Shown here: positions 23,646-33,659 of the stretch, piece after piece
How the letters are laid out: every line of letters starts with the position of its first letter
How positions within the stretch are numbered: the first letter of the stretch is position 1
NCBI RefSeq assembly: GCF_036231945.1
Contig: NZ_CP109599.1
Span: 4,434,501-4,498,500 of the forward strand
Length of the DNA stretch: 64,000 nt
Origin: Streptomyces sp. NBC_01429
Lineage (GTDB): Bacteria; Actinomycetota; Actinomycetes; Streptomycetales; Streptomycetaceae
Reading direction: 5' to 3'
Notes under the pieces: model-generated
What the model was told of the DNA's origin: nothing
What the model saw: the letters and a program-made list of their open reading frames with translations, nothing else
Database searches by the model: none
Position numbers and translations under genes: made by a program

Positions 23646-23709
23646 GTCTCCCCCTCCACCGATCGCTCATCACTCTGCGTAATGAAAAGATAGCGGTGGG
23701 GTCTGACAA
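23646..23709 (-). promoter_or_regulatory. Possible minus-strand promoter and ribosome-binding site
   Basis: On the minus strand TTGTCA (plus 23704-23709), 17 bases, and TTCATT (plus 23681-23686) resemble a promoter. A GGAGG lies seven bases before an ATG at 23645. The frame that follows enters the antisense of the metallo-beta-lactamase gene, so no protein is claimed. It lies in the 309-bp gap 23568-23876, which otherwise holds only the shared terminator. Confidence 0.4.
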
Positions 23710-23770
23710 CAGGGTCCGCCGGCCGCCGTGAGGCCGGACGGGGAACGCGCGGCGAGCCGCAGGGAAGGCC

Positions 23771-23800
23771 GAAGGGCCCCGCCGACCGGCGGGGCCCTTC
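23771..23800. terminator. Bidirectional terminator between hydrolase and crp
   Basis: GAAGGGCCCCGCC (23771-23783) and GGCGGGGCCCTTC (23788-23800) form a perfect 13-bp stem with a GACC loop between two convergent genes. Short GTGAGTGTCCGG repeats follow towards crp. Confidence 0.85.
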
Positions 23801-23876
23801 GTGAGTGTGCAGAGCGTGAGTGTCCGGGACGTGAGTGTCCGGACGTACGCGCGGAAGGCGGCGCGGACGCCGCGGC

Positions 23877-24551
23877 TCAGCGCGAGCGCTTCGCGAGGCG
23901 CTCCACGTCGAGCAGGATCACCGCGCGCGCCTCCAGGCGCAGCCATCCGCGCTGGGCGAAGTCGGCGAGTGCCTTGTTGACCGTCTCGCGGGAGGCGCCG
24001 ACCAGCTGGGCCAGCTCTTCCTGGGTCAGGTCGTGGACCACGTGGATGCCCTCCTCCGACTGCACGCCGAAGCGGCGCGACAGATCGAGGAGCGCACGGG
24101 CCACCCGGCCGGGAACGTCGGAGAAGACCAGGTCGGACATCTGGTCGTTCGTCTTGCGCAGCCGTCGGGCGACGGCGCGCAGCAGGGCCGTGGCCACTTC
24201 CGGGCGCGCGTTCAGCCAGGGCTGGAGGTCGCCGTGGCCCAGGCCGAGGAGCTTGACCTCGGTGAGCGCGGTCGCGGTCGCGGTGCGCGGGCCGGGGTCG
24301 AAGAGCGACAGCTCGCCGATCAGCTCGCCGGGGCCGAGCACGGCCAGCATGTTCTCGCGGCCGTCGGGGGAGGTGCGGTGCAGCTTCACCTTGCCCTCGG
24401 TGACCACATAGAGGCGGTCGCCCGGGTCGCCCTCGTGGAAGAGCGCGTCTCCGCGCGCGAGCGTCGCTTCACTCATCGAGGCGCGCAGCTCTGCCGCCTG
24501 CTCGTCATCGAGCGCCGCGAAGAGCGGGGCACGCCGCAGAACGTCGTCCAC
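23877..24551 (-). CDS. crp: Crp-family cAMP receptor protein
   Basis: A protein of 224 residues. The cyclic-nucleotide domain (about residues 10-125) contains GELIGELSLFDPGPRTATAT, matching the cAMP pocket. The winged helix-turn-helix is LTQEELAQLVGASRETVNKA near residue 175. Streptomyces Crp controls germination, primary metabolism and many antibiotic clusters. GTG 24551 is chosen because AGGAGA lies six bases upstream and the length then equals known Crp. A sequence fitting the reported Crp site lies about 155 bp upstream, suggesting autoregulation. Confidence 0.95.
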   Translation of the reverse strand: MDDVLRRAPLFAALDDEQAAELRASMSEATLARGDALFHEGDPGDRLYVVTEGKVKLHRTSPDGRENMLAVLGPGELIGELSLFDPGPRTATATALTEVKLLGLGHGDLQPWLNARPEVATALLRAVARRLRKTNDQMSDLVFSDVPGRVARALLDLSRRFGVQSEEGIHVVHDLTQEELAQLVGASRETVNKALADFAQRGWLRLEARAVILLDVERLAKRSR

Positions 24552-24704
24552 GTGTTCTCTCCTTGTCGACCTGCTCAGGGGACCGGGGGTCCCCACCTGC
24601 TCAGGAACCGTGGTCCCCATGATGCCGTACGTGCCGCTTCTTCTCGGGTGGCTTGGCATCGCCGGGCTTCTTCGCCCGCTGCCGGATTCCGGTTGTTCGA
24701 AACC

Positions 24705-24718
24705 GTGCGATCAGTCAC
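24705..24718. promoter_or_regulatory. Crp-like binding site in the crp-nth gap
   Basis: GTG-CGATCA-GTCAC at 24705-24718 fits the pattern GTG-N6-GNCAC reported, as I recall, for Streptomyces Crp. It lies in the 316-bp divergent gap 24552-24867 between crp and nth, within its AT-richest part. Nothing else in this gap is recognisable. Confidence 0.55.
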
Positions 24719-24867
24719 AAGTTTGACGTACGGGCGTGCCCATCCGTGCCGCGGGGGCCGATTCGGGTGGCGATCGGCCATGGCCGGGGCGGATGTCAGT
24801 GCCGGGCTTTACGCTGGCCGGGTGTTCAACTCGCCGGTGACAGCGCAGGCCGAAGGGGGCTGGGAGA

Positions 24868-25710
24868 GTGTCCGTGGAGCGTAATTCCGCTGTGGGCGAA
24901 CAGCCCTCGGTGAAAACGAAAAAAGCCGCAAAAGGGGCGACGGGCAAGCCGGAGTCGAAGCTGGCGATGGTCCGCCGGGCCCGCCGGATAAACCGCGAGC
25001 TGGCGGAGATCTATCCGTACGCCCACCCCGAGCTGGACTTCCGGAGTCCTTTCGAACTGCTGGTGGCGACGGTCCTCTCCGCCCAGACCACCGACCTGCG
25101 GGTGAACCAGACCACGCCCGGGCTCTTCGCGAAGTACCCGACGCCCGAGGACATGGCGGCGGCCGTGCCGGAGGAGCTGGAGGAGGTCATCCGCCCGACG
25201 GGCTTCTTCCGGGCCAAGACGAAGTCCCTCATCGGCCTGTCCACCGCCCTGCGCGACCGCTTCGACGGCGAGGTCCCGGGCCGGCTGGCCGATCTGGTCA
25301 CGCTGCCCGGAGTCGGCCGCAAAACGGCCAACGTCGTTCTGGGCAATGCCTTCGGCGTCCCCGGGCTGACGGTCGACACCCACTTCGGCCGGCTGGTCCG
25401 CCGCTGGAAGTGGACCGAGCAGGAGGACCCGGAGAAGGTCGAGGCCGAGATCGCCGAGATCTTCCCCAAGAGCGAGTGGACGATGCTCTCGCACCGGGTG
25501 ATCTTCCACGGCCGCCGGGTCTGCCACTCCCGCAAGCCGGCCTGCGGCGCCTGCCCGATCGCGCATCTGTGTCCCTCGTACGGCGAGGGCGAGACCGACC
25601 CCGAGAAGGCGCGCAAGCTCCTCAAGTACGAGATGGGCGGCTACCCGGGCCAGCGGCTGAATCCGCCGGCCGGGTATCCGGGCAGGCCCGCCCCCGCCCG
25701 TGTTGAGTAG
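24868..25710 (+). CDS. nth: Endonuclease III
   Basis: A DNA glycosylase/AP lyase of 280 residues for oxidised pyrimidines. It has the helix-hairpin-helix LPGVGRKTANVV, whose Lys is the lyase nucleophile, the catalytic Asp in VDTHFGRL, and the four-cysteine [4Fe-4S] loop C-x6-C-x2-C-x5-C near the C-terminus (CHSRKPACGACPIAHLC). The first 30 residues are a Lys-rich extension common in actinobacteria. GTG 24868 is used; a second GTG lies two codons on. It is divergent from crp and followed by a Nudix gene. Confidence 0.94.
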   Translation: MSVERNSAVGEQPSVKTKKAAKGATGKPESKLAMVRRARRINRELAEIYPYAHPELDFRSPFELLVATVLSAQTTDLRVNQTTPGLFAKYPTPEDMAAAVPEELEEVIRPTGFFRAKTKSLIGLSTALRDRFDGEVPGRLADLVTLPGVGRKTANVVLGNAFGVPGLTVDTHFGRLVRRWKWTEQEDPEKVEAEIAEIFPKSEWTMLSHRVIFHGRRVCHSRKPACGACPIAHLCPSYGEGETDPEKARKLLKYEMGGYPGQRLNPPAGYPGRPAPARVE

Positions 25711-25840
25711 CCGGGGCGGCCGGGCCGTATGAGGGCACGGGCGGCGGACCCGCGCGCACGGCGGTCGCGCGCGAACGAGTGGAGCGGGACACGGGCGGAA
25801 CGATCCGGCCGACGGAAGGCGTTGTACGACGGGGGTGCCC

Positions 25841-26545
25841 ATGACGCACGCTAAAGAGAGCTTCGGCGGCCCGACGACCGGGATCGCCGTCACCACCGAC
25901 GGGCTGCCCGACTGGCTCGCGCCCGTCGAGGGCGCCGCGCGGACCGTCGCGCCCGAGCAGCTCAGCCGCTTCCTGCCGCCCGAGAGCGGCGGCGGGCGCC
26001 AGTCCGCCGTGCTCATCCTCTTCGGCGAGGGCGCCAGGGGTCCCGAACTGCTGCTCATGGAGCGCTCCAGCAGCCTGCGCTCGCATCCGGGGCAACCCGC
26101 CTTCCCCGGCGGGGCCCTCGACCCGGAGGACGGCGACCCGGCGACCACGGGACCGCTGCGCGCCGCGCTGCGGGAGGCCCAGGAGGAGACGGGGCTCGAT
26201 CCGTCGGGGGTCCAGATCTTCAGCGTGCTGCCCCGGCTCTACATCCCGGTGAGCGGCTTCGTCGTGACGCCCGTCCTCGGCTGGTGGCGCCGCCCCACCC
26301 CGGTCGAAGCCGTGGACCCCGCCGAGACCGCCCGGGTCTTCACCGTTCCCGTGGCCGATCTCACGGATCCGGCCAATCGCGCGACGGCCGTCCACCCCAG
26401 CGGTCATCAGGGCCCGGCCTTCCTGGTCGAGTCCGCGCTCGTCTGGGGCTTCACCGCCGGAGTGATCGACCGGATTCTGCACTTCGCGGGCTGGGAGCGG
26501 CGGTGGGACCGCTCCCGTCACGTGCCGCTCGACTGGCGCGCATGA
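25841..26545 (+). CDS. Nudix hydrolase, CoA-pyrophosphatase type
   Basis: A protein of 234 residues. The UPF0035-like motif LLMERSSSLRSHPGQPAFPG precedes the Nudix box GGALDPEDGD ... LREAQEETGL near residues 88-117, the pattern of NudL/YeaB CoA diphosphatases. It would cleave CoA or its esters to phosphopantetheine products. ATG 25841 is preferred; an in-frame GTG two codons upstream is possible. The gene lies between nth and the MarP-like protease gene, all in one direction. Confidence 0.88.
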   Translation: MTHAKESFGGPTTGIAVTTDGLPDWLAPVEGAARTVAPEQLSRFLPPESGGGRQSAVLILFGEGARGPELLLMERSSSLRSHPGQPAFPGGALDPEDGDPATTGPLRAALREAQEETGLDPSGVQIFSVLPRLYIPVSGFVVTPVLGWWRRPTPVEAVDPAETARVFTVPVADLTDPANRATAVHPSGHQGPAFLVESALVWGFTAGVIDRILHFAGWERRWDRSRHVPLDWRA

Positions 26546-26650
26546 CAGGCTGACCCACGCACGTGCTGTACCCATGGCGGCCCCCGGACGACTGTGCCCC
26601 AGCCGGCGGGGGACCGGAGACCCATCTGCGAGCAAGCGAGGCTATCGACG

Positions 26651-27850
26651 GTGAATGTGCTGGACATCCTGCTGCTGCTCGCCGCCGTCTGGTTCGCCAT
26701 CGTCGGCTACCGCCAGGGTTTCGTCGTCGGCATCCTCTCGGTGCTCGGTTTCCTCGGCGGCGGTCTCGTCGCCGTCTATCTCCTTCCGGTGGTCTGGGCC
26801 AAGCTCACCGCGGACGCCGAGGTCTCCACCACGGCGGCGGTCGTCGCGGTCGTCATAGTGATCGTCTGTGCCTCCGTGGGGCAGGCGTTCACCACCCACC
26901 TCGGCAACAAACTCCGCCGCTACATCACCTGGCAGCCCGCCCGCGCCCTCGACGCGAGCGGCGGGGCGCTGGTCAATGTCGTGGCCATGCTGCTGGTCGC
27001 CTGGCTGATCGGCTCCGCGCTGGCCGGCACCTCGCTGCCGACGCTCGGCAAGGAGGTCCGCAGCTCCAAGGTGCTGCACGGGGTTTCCCAGGTGATGCCC
27101 TCCCAGGCGTCCAACTGGTTCACGGACTTCTCGTCCGTCCTCGCCAGGAACGGCTTCCCGCAGGTCTTCAGCCCGTTCGCCAACGAACCCATCACGGATG
27201 TCAGCCCGCCCGACCCGGCGCTCGCCGGCAGCGCCGTCGCGGCCCGCGCCAAGAGTTCCATCGTCAAGGTCGTCGGTACGGCGCCGAGCTGCGGCAAGGT
27301 GCTCGAAGGCTCCGGATTCGTCTTCGCCGACCGCCGGGTGATGACCAACGCGCACGTGGTCGGCGGAGTGGAGGAGCCCACGGTCCAGATAGGCGGTGAG
27401 GGCCGGCTGTACGACGCCAAGGTCGTCCTCTACGACTGGGAGCGCGACATCGCCGTACTGGACGTGCCCAACCTTCCGGCGAAGCCCCTCCAGTTCTCCG
27501 GCCAGGACGCCAAGAGCGAGGGCGACGCGATCGTCGCCGGCTTCCCGGAGAACGGCGCGTACGACGTGCGCTCCGCGCGGGTCCGCGGCCGTATCGACGC
27601 CAATGGCCCCGACATCTACCGCCGCGGTGAGGTCCGCCGTGGCGTCTACTCGCTCTACGCGACCGTGCGCCAGGGCAACTCCGGCGGCCCGCTCCTCACC
27701 CCGGAGGGCAAGGTGTACGGAGTGATCTTCGCCCGGTCGCTCGACGACCCGCAGACGGGCTACGCGCTGACGGTCGATGAGATCCGCGACGACATCACCG
27801 CGGGCCGCACCGCGAACCAGCAGGTCGACACCCAGGGGTGTGCGCTGTAA
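26651..27850 (+). CDS. MarP-like membrane serine protease
   Basis: A protein of 399 residues. Four N-terminal membrane helices (about residues 5-120) form a CvpA-like domain. A trypsin-fold protease outside the membrane follows, with a complete triad: His235 in TNAHVVGG, Asp266 in ERDIAVLD and Ser344 in RQGNSGGPL. Cys214 and the near-terminal Cys397 could form the disulfide known in mycobacterial MarP, a protease needed for acid and oxidative stress survival. GTG 26651 starts exactly at the first helix. It lies last in a row with nth and the Nudix gene. Confidence 0.9.
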   Translation: MNVLDILLLLAAVWFAIVGYRQGFVVGILSVLGFLGGGLVAVYLLPVVWAKLTADAEVSTTAAVVAVVIVIVCASVGQAFTTHLGNKLRRYITWQPARALDASGGALVNVVAMLLVAWLIGSALAGTSLPTLGKEVRSSKVLHGVSQVMPSQASNWFTDFSSVLARNGFPQVFSPFANEPITDVSPPDPALAGSAVAARAKSSIVKVVGTAPSCGKVLEGSGFVFADRRVMTNAHVVGGVEEPTVQIGGEGRLYDAKVVLYDWERDIAVLDVPNLPAKPLQFSGQDAKSEGDAIVAGFPENGAYDVRSARVRGRIDANGPDIYRRGEVRRGVYSLYATVRQGNSGGPLLTPEGKVYGVIFARSLDDPQTGYALTVDEIRDDITAGRTANQQVDTQGCAL

Positions 27851-27900
27851 CCGGCCGTGCAGGGGGCCCCGGCCGGGGCCCCGGCCGCGAAGGGAGTGGC

Positions 27901-28080
27901 TCAGCCGCGTTGATGGCGCAGCCGGGCCGTGACCCAGCGGGCCCTGCGGCGCAGGATGCGGGAAATGCCGAGCCGGGGATCATGGCCCGGATCTTCGGGG
28001 CCGCCCCTTCTGCGGGTGATCGGCCCAGCGGCCGAGCGGCGGTTGCGTGCTGCGTCACCGTAGTCGTGCGTCCAGCCCAT
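27901..28080 (-). CDS. Small basic protein of 59 residues
   Basis: A complete frame of 59 residues: it begins MGWTHDYGDAARNRRSAAG and ends with ISRILRRRARWVTARLRHQRG-type basic residues. Over a quarter of the residues are Arg. Third-codon positions are strongly GC, as in real genes here, and the aromatic N-terminus does not look like a shadow of another gene; no gene overlaps it. It may bind nucleic acid or acidic membranes. The ribosome-binding site is weak (GGGG one base upstream). It lies in the 427-bp gap between convergent MarP-like and hydrolase genes, with a paired palindrome upstream of it. I do not know its function. Confidence 0.6.
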   Translation of the reverse strand: MGWTHDYGDAARNRRSAAGPITRRRGGPEDPGHDPRLGISRILRRRARWVTARLRHQRG

Positions 28081-28128
28081 ACCCCGACTTTTGCCCGTGG
28101 CCCATGGTCGGTAATCGCGGGGGAGACG

Positions 28129-28158
28129 GCCAATTGGCCTATGCGTAAGGCAATTGGC
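28129..28158. repeat. Paired GCCAATTGGC elements 20 bp apart
   Basis: The palindrome GCCAATTGGC (28129-28138) is repeated as GGCAATTGGC (28149-28158), with CAATTGGC spaced exactly 20 bp. They lie 50-80 bp upstream of the 59-residue gene on the minus strand and could be its operator. The remaining part of the gap up to 28277 holds nothing else I recognise. Confidence 0.5.
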
Positions 28159-28277
28159 TGTTCGTAGGACAAGCGTTCAAAGGGTGATGCTGATGGCTGC
28201 CCGCGCGCCGCTTCAGCCGTTCGTGTCACCCGTCCACGTCAGCGGCGCGTTTCAGCGGTCCGCGTCAGCGGCGTGTG

Positions 28278-29276
28278 TCACCGGTCCGGCTCCGGGTCCT
28301 TGAGCCAGTTGATGAGTTCGGCGGAGAACGCCGCGGGGTCCTCCTCGTGCGGGAAGTGCCCGAGCCCGTCGAACAGCCGCCACCGGTAGGGCGCTTCGAC
28401 GAACTCGGCCGACCCCGCCGTACTGCGGGTCCGCATCGCCGGGTCGAGCGACCCGTGCAGTTGCAGCGTCGGCACCCGTACCGGGCGCTTCATACGCCGG
28501 TTGAACTGGATGCCGTCGGGGCGCGCCATCGACCGCACCATCCAGCGGTACGGCTCGATCGAGCAGTGTGCCGTCGACGGGATGGTCATCGCGCGCCGGT
28601 AGACCTCGATCGCCTTCTCGTCGGGCAGCCCCGGCCCCGACCAGTCGCGGAGCAGCCGCCCCACCATCGCCGCGTTGTCAGCGACGAGCTGACGCTCCGG
28701 CACCCATGGCCGCTGAAAGCCCCAGATGTACGAGCCGGCGCGGCTCTGCGAGAAGTCGGAGAGCATCGCGGAGCGCCAGCGGCGCGGGTGCGGCATCGAG
28801 GACACCGCGAGCCTGCGCACCAGCTTGGGCCGCATCACCGCCGCCGTCCAGGCGAGGTATCCGCCCAGGTCATGGCCGACGAGCGCGGCGTCCGGCTCGC
28901 CCAGGGAGCGCACCACGCCGGTGATGTCGAGGGCCAGATTGGCCGGGTCGTAGCCCCGGGGCGTACGGTCGCTGCCGCCCACGCCGCGCAGGTCCATCGC
29001 CACCGCGCGGTAGCCCGCGTCCGCCAGCGCGGGCAGTTGGTGGCGCCAGGTCCACCAGAACTGCGGGAAGCCGTGCAGCAGCAGCACCAGCGGCCCTTCA
29101 CCCATCTCGGCGATGTGGAAGCGCGCGCCGTTGGCCGCCACGTCGCGGTGGGTCCAGGGGCCGTCGAGACGTACGGCGGAGGCAGGCGTCACCCCTGGAG
29201 TCGAGCCCGGTGCGGGGCCGGGAGTGCCGGGAGAGGGGCCGGGGGTGCGGACAGGATCGGAATCGGGGGCGGTCAT
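28278..29276 (-). CDS. Epoxide-hydrolase-like alpha/beta hydrolase
   Basis: A protein of 332 residues. After a Pro/Thr-rich leader of about 40 residues, the alpha/beta hydrolase fold shows the oxyanion motif LLHGFPQFWW, the nucleophile elbow VGHDLGG with Asp as nucleophile, and the catalytic His in LGHFPHEE. The Asp nucleophile and HGFP motif fit epoxide hydrolases and haloalkane dehalogenases; the substrate is unknown. Its ATG overlaps the holin-like gene's stop as ATGA, so it is the second gene of that operon. Confidence 0.88.
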   Translation of the reverse strand: MTAPDSDPVRTPGPSPGTPGPAPGSTPGVTPASAVRLDGPWTHRDVAANGARFHIAEMGEGPLVLLLHGFPQFWWTWRHQLPALADAGYRAVAMDLRGVGGSDRTPRGYDPANLALDITGVVRSLGEPDAALVGHDLGGYLAWTAAVMRPKLVRRLAVSSMPHPRRWRSAMLSDFSQSRAGSYIWGFQRPWVPERQLVADNAAMVGRLLRDWSGPGLPDEKAIEVYRRAMTIPSTAHCSIEPYRWMVRSMARPDGIQFNRRMKRPVRVPTLQLHGSLDPAMRTRSTAGSAEFVEAPYRWRLFDGLGHFPHEEDPAAFSAELINWLKDPEPDR

Positions 29277-29767
29277 GCAGTCGAGCGTGCCACAGACTTC
29301 GTGCTTTCCCCGGTCTCGCGCGGGTGGGGCTTCGCGTTCTGGAGCACGGCCGCCGATTCCTTGGCCGAGGCGATGGACCGCTCCGGGGGCTTGATCTTCT
29401 TGAACTTCATGACGGCGAGCAGGCCGAGCAGCAGCCCCAGCAGCACGAACGCCCCGCCCACGATCAGGAACGACCACGCGAGACCGAGGCCCAGATTGTG
29501 GATCCCGTAGGCGGCGGCGAAGCTGAACACCGGCAGCGAGAAGAGGATGAACACCCCCGCGACGACACCGGCGGCGCTGCCCATGACGCCACGCTTGACG
29601 TCCTGCCGTACCTCGGCCTTCACCAGGGCGATCTCGTCGTGCACCAGCGCGGACATCTCGGCGGTCGCCGACGCGACCAACTGCCCGATGCTCCGCTCGG
29701 CGTTGCCCGCTTCGACAATGGTGCCGGTCCGGACGGCGTCGGCGGTCTGCGTGCCGGTGTCGCTCAT
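29273..29767 (-). CDS. Holin-superfamily-like (DUF1469) membrane protein
   Basis: A protein of 164 residues. An N-terminal amphipathic helical region (SIGQLVASATAEMSALVHDE) leads to two membrane helices at about residues 65-87 and 95-118. A basic tail follows. This matches the phage-holin-like Phage_holin_3_6 family found as a chromosomal housekeeping protein in actinobacteria, not a lysis gene. AGGGAG lies six bases before ATG 29767. It sits between nhaA and the hydrolase gene, all on the minus strand; function unknown. Confidence 0.85.
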   Translation of the reverse strand: MSDTGTQTADAVRTGTIVEAGNAERSIGQLVASATAEMSALVHDEIALVKAEVRQDVKRGVMGSAAGVVAGVFILFSLPVFSFAAAYGIHNLGLGLAWSFLIVGGAFVLLGLLLGLLAVMKFKKIKPPERSIASAKESAAVLQNAKPHPRETGESTKSVARSTA

Positions 29768-29900
29768 CGGTGACTCCCTCTTCCTTCTCGCTCTTCTGGC
29801 CAGTGGACTGCGCGACGGGGCTTCGTGCCACGGCCGCGTGCGACGGACTCCGTGCCGCGGACGTACTGTCCCGCCCGCGCTGCACGGACTCGTTGTCCGA

Positions 29901-31304
29901 TCATGCCGGACCGTCGTCGTCCTCGCGCGTTGCCCCCGCGTGTTCCGCCAGCTTCCGGTGTTCCGCCGCCTTCGCCTCGTGGAGAGCGGCCATGCGCAGG
30001 TGGTACCCCGGATCGTCCTGTTCATAGATGTCGGGGATGCCGTCGTGGTCCTCGTCGCGCTCCTCCTCCTCGTACAGCGCGCGGTACTTACGGACCCGGA
30101 GCTTGAGCAGAATGCCCGAGAACACGGCGGCGATCAGCGAGCCCGTCAGCACCGCGGCCTTCACCTCGTCGGTGAGGCCCGGGTCCGAGGTGAAGGCCAG
30201 CTCGCCGATGAGCAGCGAGACCGTGAAGCCGATCCCGGCGAGCGCGGCGACGGCGAAGACGTCGGGCCAGGCGAGATCCTCGTTCAGCTCGGCCTTGGTG
30301 AAGCGCGCGGCGAGCCAGGTGCCGCCGAAGATGCCGATCGTCTTGCCGACCACCAGCCCCAGGACGACCCCCAGCGTCTCCGGCCGGGTGAAGACCCCGC
30401 CGAGCGCGGCGCCGGAGACCGAGACACCCGCGGAGAAGAGGGCGAACAGGGGGACGGCCAGCCCGGCGGACAGGGGGCGCACCAGATGTTCGATGTGCTC
30501 GCCGGGCGACTGCGACTCGCCCTCGTTCCTGGTGCAGCGCAGCATCAGGCCCATCGCGACACCGGCGATGGTGGCGTGGACGCCGCTGTTGTACATCAGC
30601 CCCCAGATGACCAGGGCCAGCGGGACATACACGTACCAGCCGTGGACGCCCTTGCGCAGCAGCAGCCAGAAGACCGCGAGCCCGATCACGGCGCCGCCCA
30701 GCGCCAGGAAGTTCAGCTCGCTGGTGAAGAAGACCGCGATGATCAGAATCGCGAAGAGATCATCGACGACGGCGAGGGTGAGCAGGAAGGCGCGCAGCGC
30801 GGAGGGCAGTGAGGTGCCGAGGACCGCGAGGACGGCGAGCGCGAAGGCGATATCCGTCGCGACGGGCACGGCCCAGCCCCCCAGGGAACCGCCGCCGACC
30901 GTGTTGACCAGCACATACACCAGCGCGGGTACGGCCATACCGGAGAGCGCCGCGATCACTGGCAGGGCGGCGGCCTTCGGGTCGCGCAGCTCCCCGGCCA
31001 CCAGCTCGCGCTTCAGCTCGACACCGGCGACGAAGAAGAAGACGGCGAGCAGCCCGTCGGCGGCCCAGTGCTGTACGGAGAGATCGAGACCGAGCGCGGC
31101 GGGGCCGGCGTGGAAGTCGCGTACGGATCCGTAGCTGCCGCTCAGCGGGGTGTTCGCCCAGATCAGCGCGGCGATGGCGGCGGCGAGGAGCAGGACGCCG
31201 CCGACGGTTTCGGTGCGCAGCGCGTCGGAGATGTAGTTCCGCTCGGGCAGCGGGAGCCGGCCGAGGAACTTACGAGGGGTGGGGGTGTGGGTGGGCGCGG
31301 GCAC
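29901..31304 (-). CDS. nhaA: Na+/H+ antiporter NhaA with acidic C-terminal tail
   Basis: A protein of 467 residues with about 12 membrane helices. The ion-binding pair lies in TLAVVDDLFAI, and the N-terminal FFFVAGVELKRE and GWAVPVATDIAFALAVLA segments are typical of NhaA. It exports Na+ in exchange for protons. The last 60 residues are cytosolic and charged and contain DEDHDGIPDIYEQD, which looks like a DxDxDG calcium-binding loop. GTG 31304 is preferred to the upstream ATG because GGAGG lies seven or eight bases before it. It has its own upstream region and stands apart from the acs terminator. Confidence 0.92.
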   Translation of the reverse strand: MPAPTHTPTPRKFLGRLPLPERNYISDALRTETVGGVLLLAAAIAALIWANTPLSGSYGSVRDFHAGPAALGLDLSVQHWAADGLLAVFFFVAGVELKRELVAGELRDPKAAALPVIAALSGMAVPALVYVLVNTVGGGSLGGWAVPVATDIAFALAVLAVLGTSLPSALRAFLLTLAVVDDLFAILIIAVFFTSELNFLALGGAVIGLAVFWLLLRKGVHGWYVYVPLALVIWGLMYNSGVHATIAGVAMGLMLRCTRNEGESQSPGEHIEHLVRPLSAGLAVPLFALFSAGVSVSGAALGGVFTRPETLGVVLGLVVGKTIGIFGGTWLAARFTKAELNEDLAWPDVFAVAALAGIGFTVSLLIGELAFTSDPGLTDEVKAAVLTGSLIAAVFSGILLKLRVRKYRALYEEEERDEDHDGIPDIYEQDDPGYHLRMAALHEAKAAEHRKLAEHAGATREDDDGPA

Positions 31305-31470
31305 GAAGCGGCCTCCGGTCGTTTTGCGGGCAGGACGAAACACCTGCCGACCAGACTTCCCGGCGCACCTTGAAAAGCTTGTTGTGTTGTTGACGCGTCG
31401 CCCACACTACCCGGACGCCCGTAGAGCGGGTCACCCCGGCACGGCGGAGCGGGACCCGGCATGAGCGATG

Positions 31471-31514
31471 CCCGAGGCCCCGCCCCAGGAGCGGACCTGG
31501 AGCGGGGCCTCGGG
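31471..31514 (-). terminator. acs terminator
   Basis: CCCGAGGCCCCGC (31471-31483) pairs with GCGGGGCCTCGGG (31502-31514), with a further CCAGG/CCTGG pairing inside. It lies nine bases past the acs stop codon. Confidence 0.85.
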
Positions 31515-31522
31515 CTCGCTGC

Positions 31523-33478
<1,956 letters not shown>

Positions 33479-33561
33479 GACATCTCCCTTTCCCAGGGCG
33501 TCCTAGGTGTCCCGGCCCTAGCTCATCAGTCGGATGCCCGGGTGACAAGGGGCTTCCAAAA

Positions 33562-33577
33562 ATTGGTTTAGACCTAT
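33562..33577. promoter_or_regulatory. dre-like (DasR) site upstream of acs
   Basis: ATTGGTTTAGACCTAT matches 10 of the 12 central positions of the DasR consensus core TGGTCTAGACCA. DasR is the GntR-type regulator of N-acetylglucosamine metabolism in Streptomyces. The site is well placed to act on acs, though binding is only inferred from sequence. Confidence 0.55.
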
Positions 33578-33592
33578 GAGGTGCTCTTTTCC

Positions 33593-33627
33593 GGCCCCCT
33601 CTCCCCGAGCGGACGGGAAAGGGGGCC
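33593..33627 (-). terminator. Terminator of the SulP-carbonic anhydrase gene
   Basis: GGCCCCCT (33593-33600) and AGGGGGCC (33620-33627) form an 8-bp stem 33 bases past the stop codon on the minus strand. Confidence 0.6.
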
Positions 33628-33659
33628 ACACAATCTCACGGATGCGGTACGCGGAAGGT

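Noticed and set aside
29273..29767. Holin-like gene as evidence of a prophage
   Set aside because: It stands among conserved core genes with no phage structural, lysin or integrase genes nearby; this family is a normal chromosomal gene in actinobacteria.
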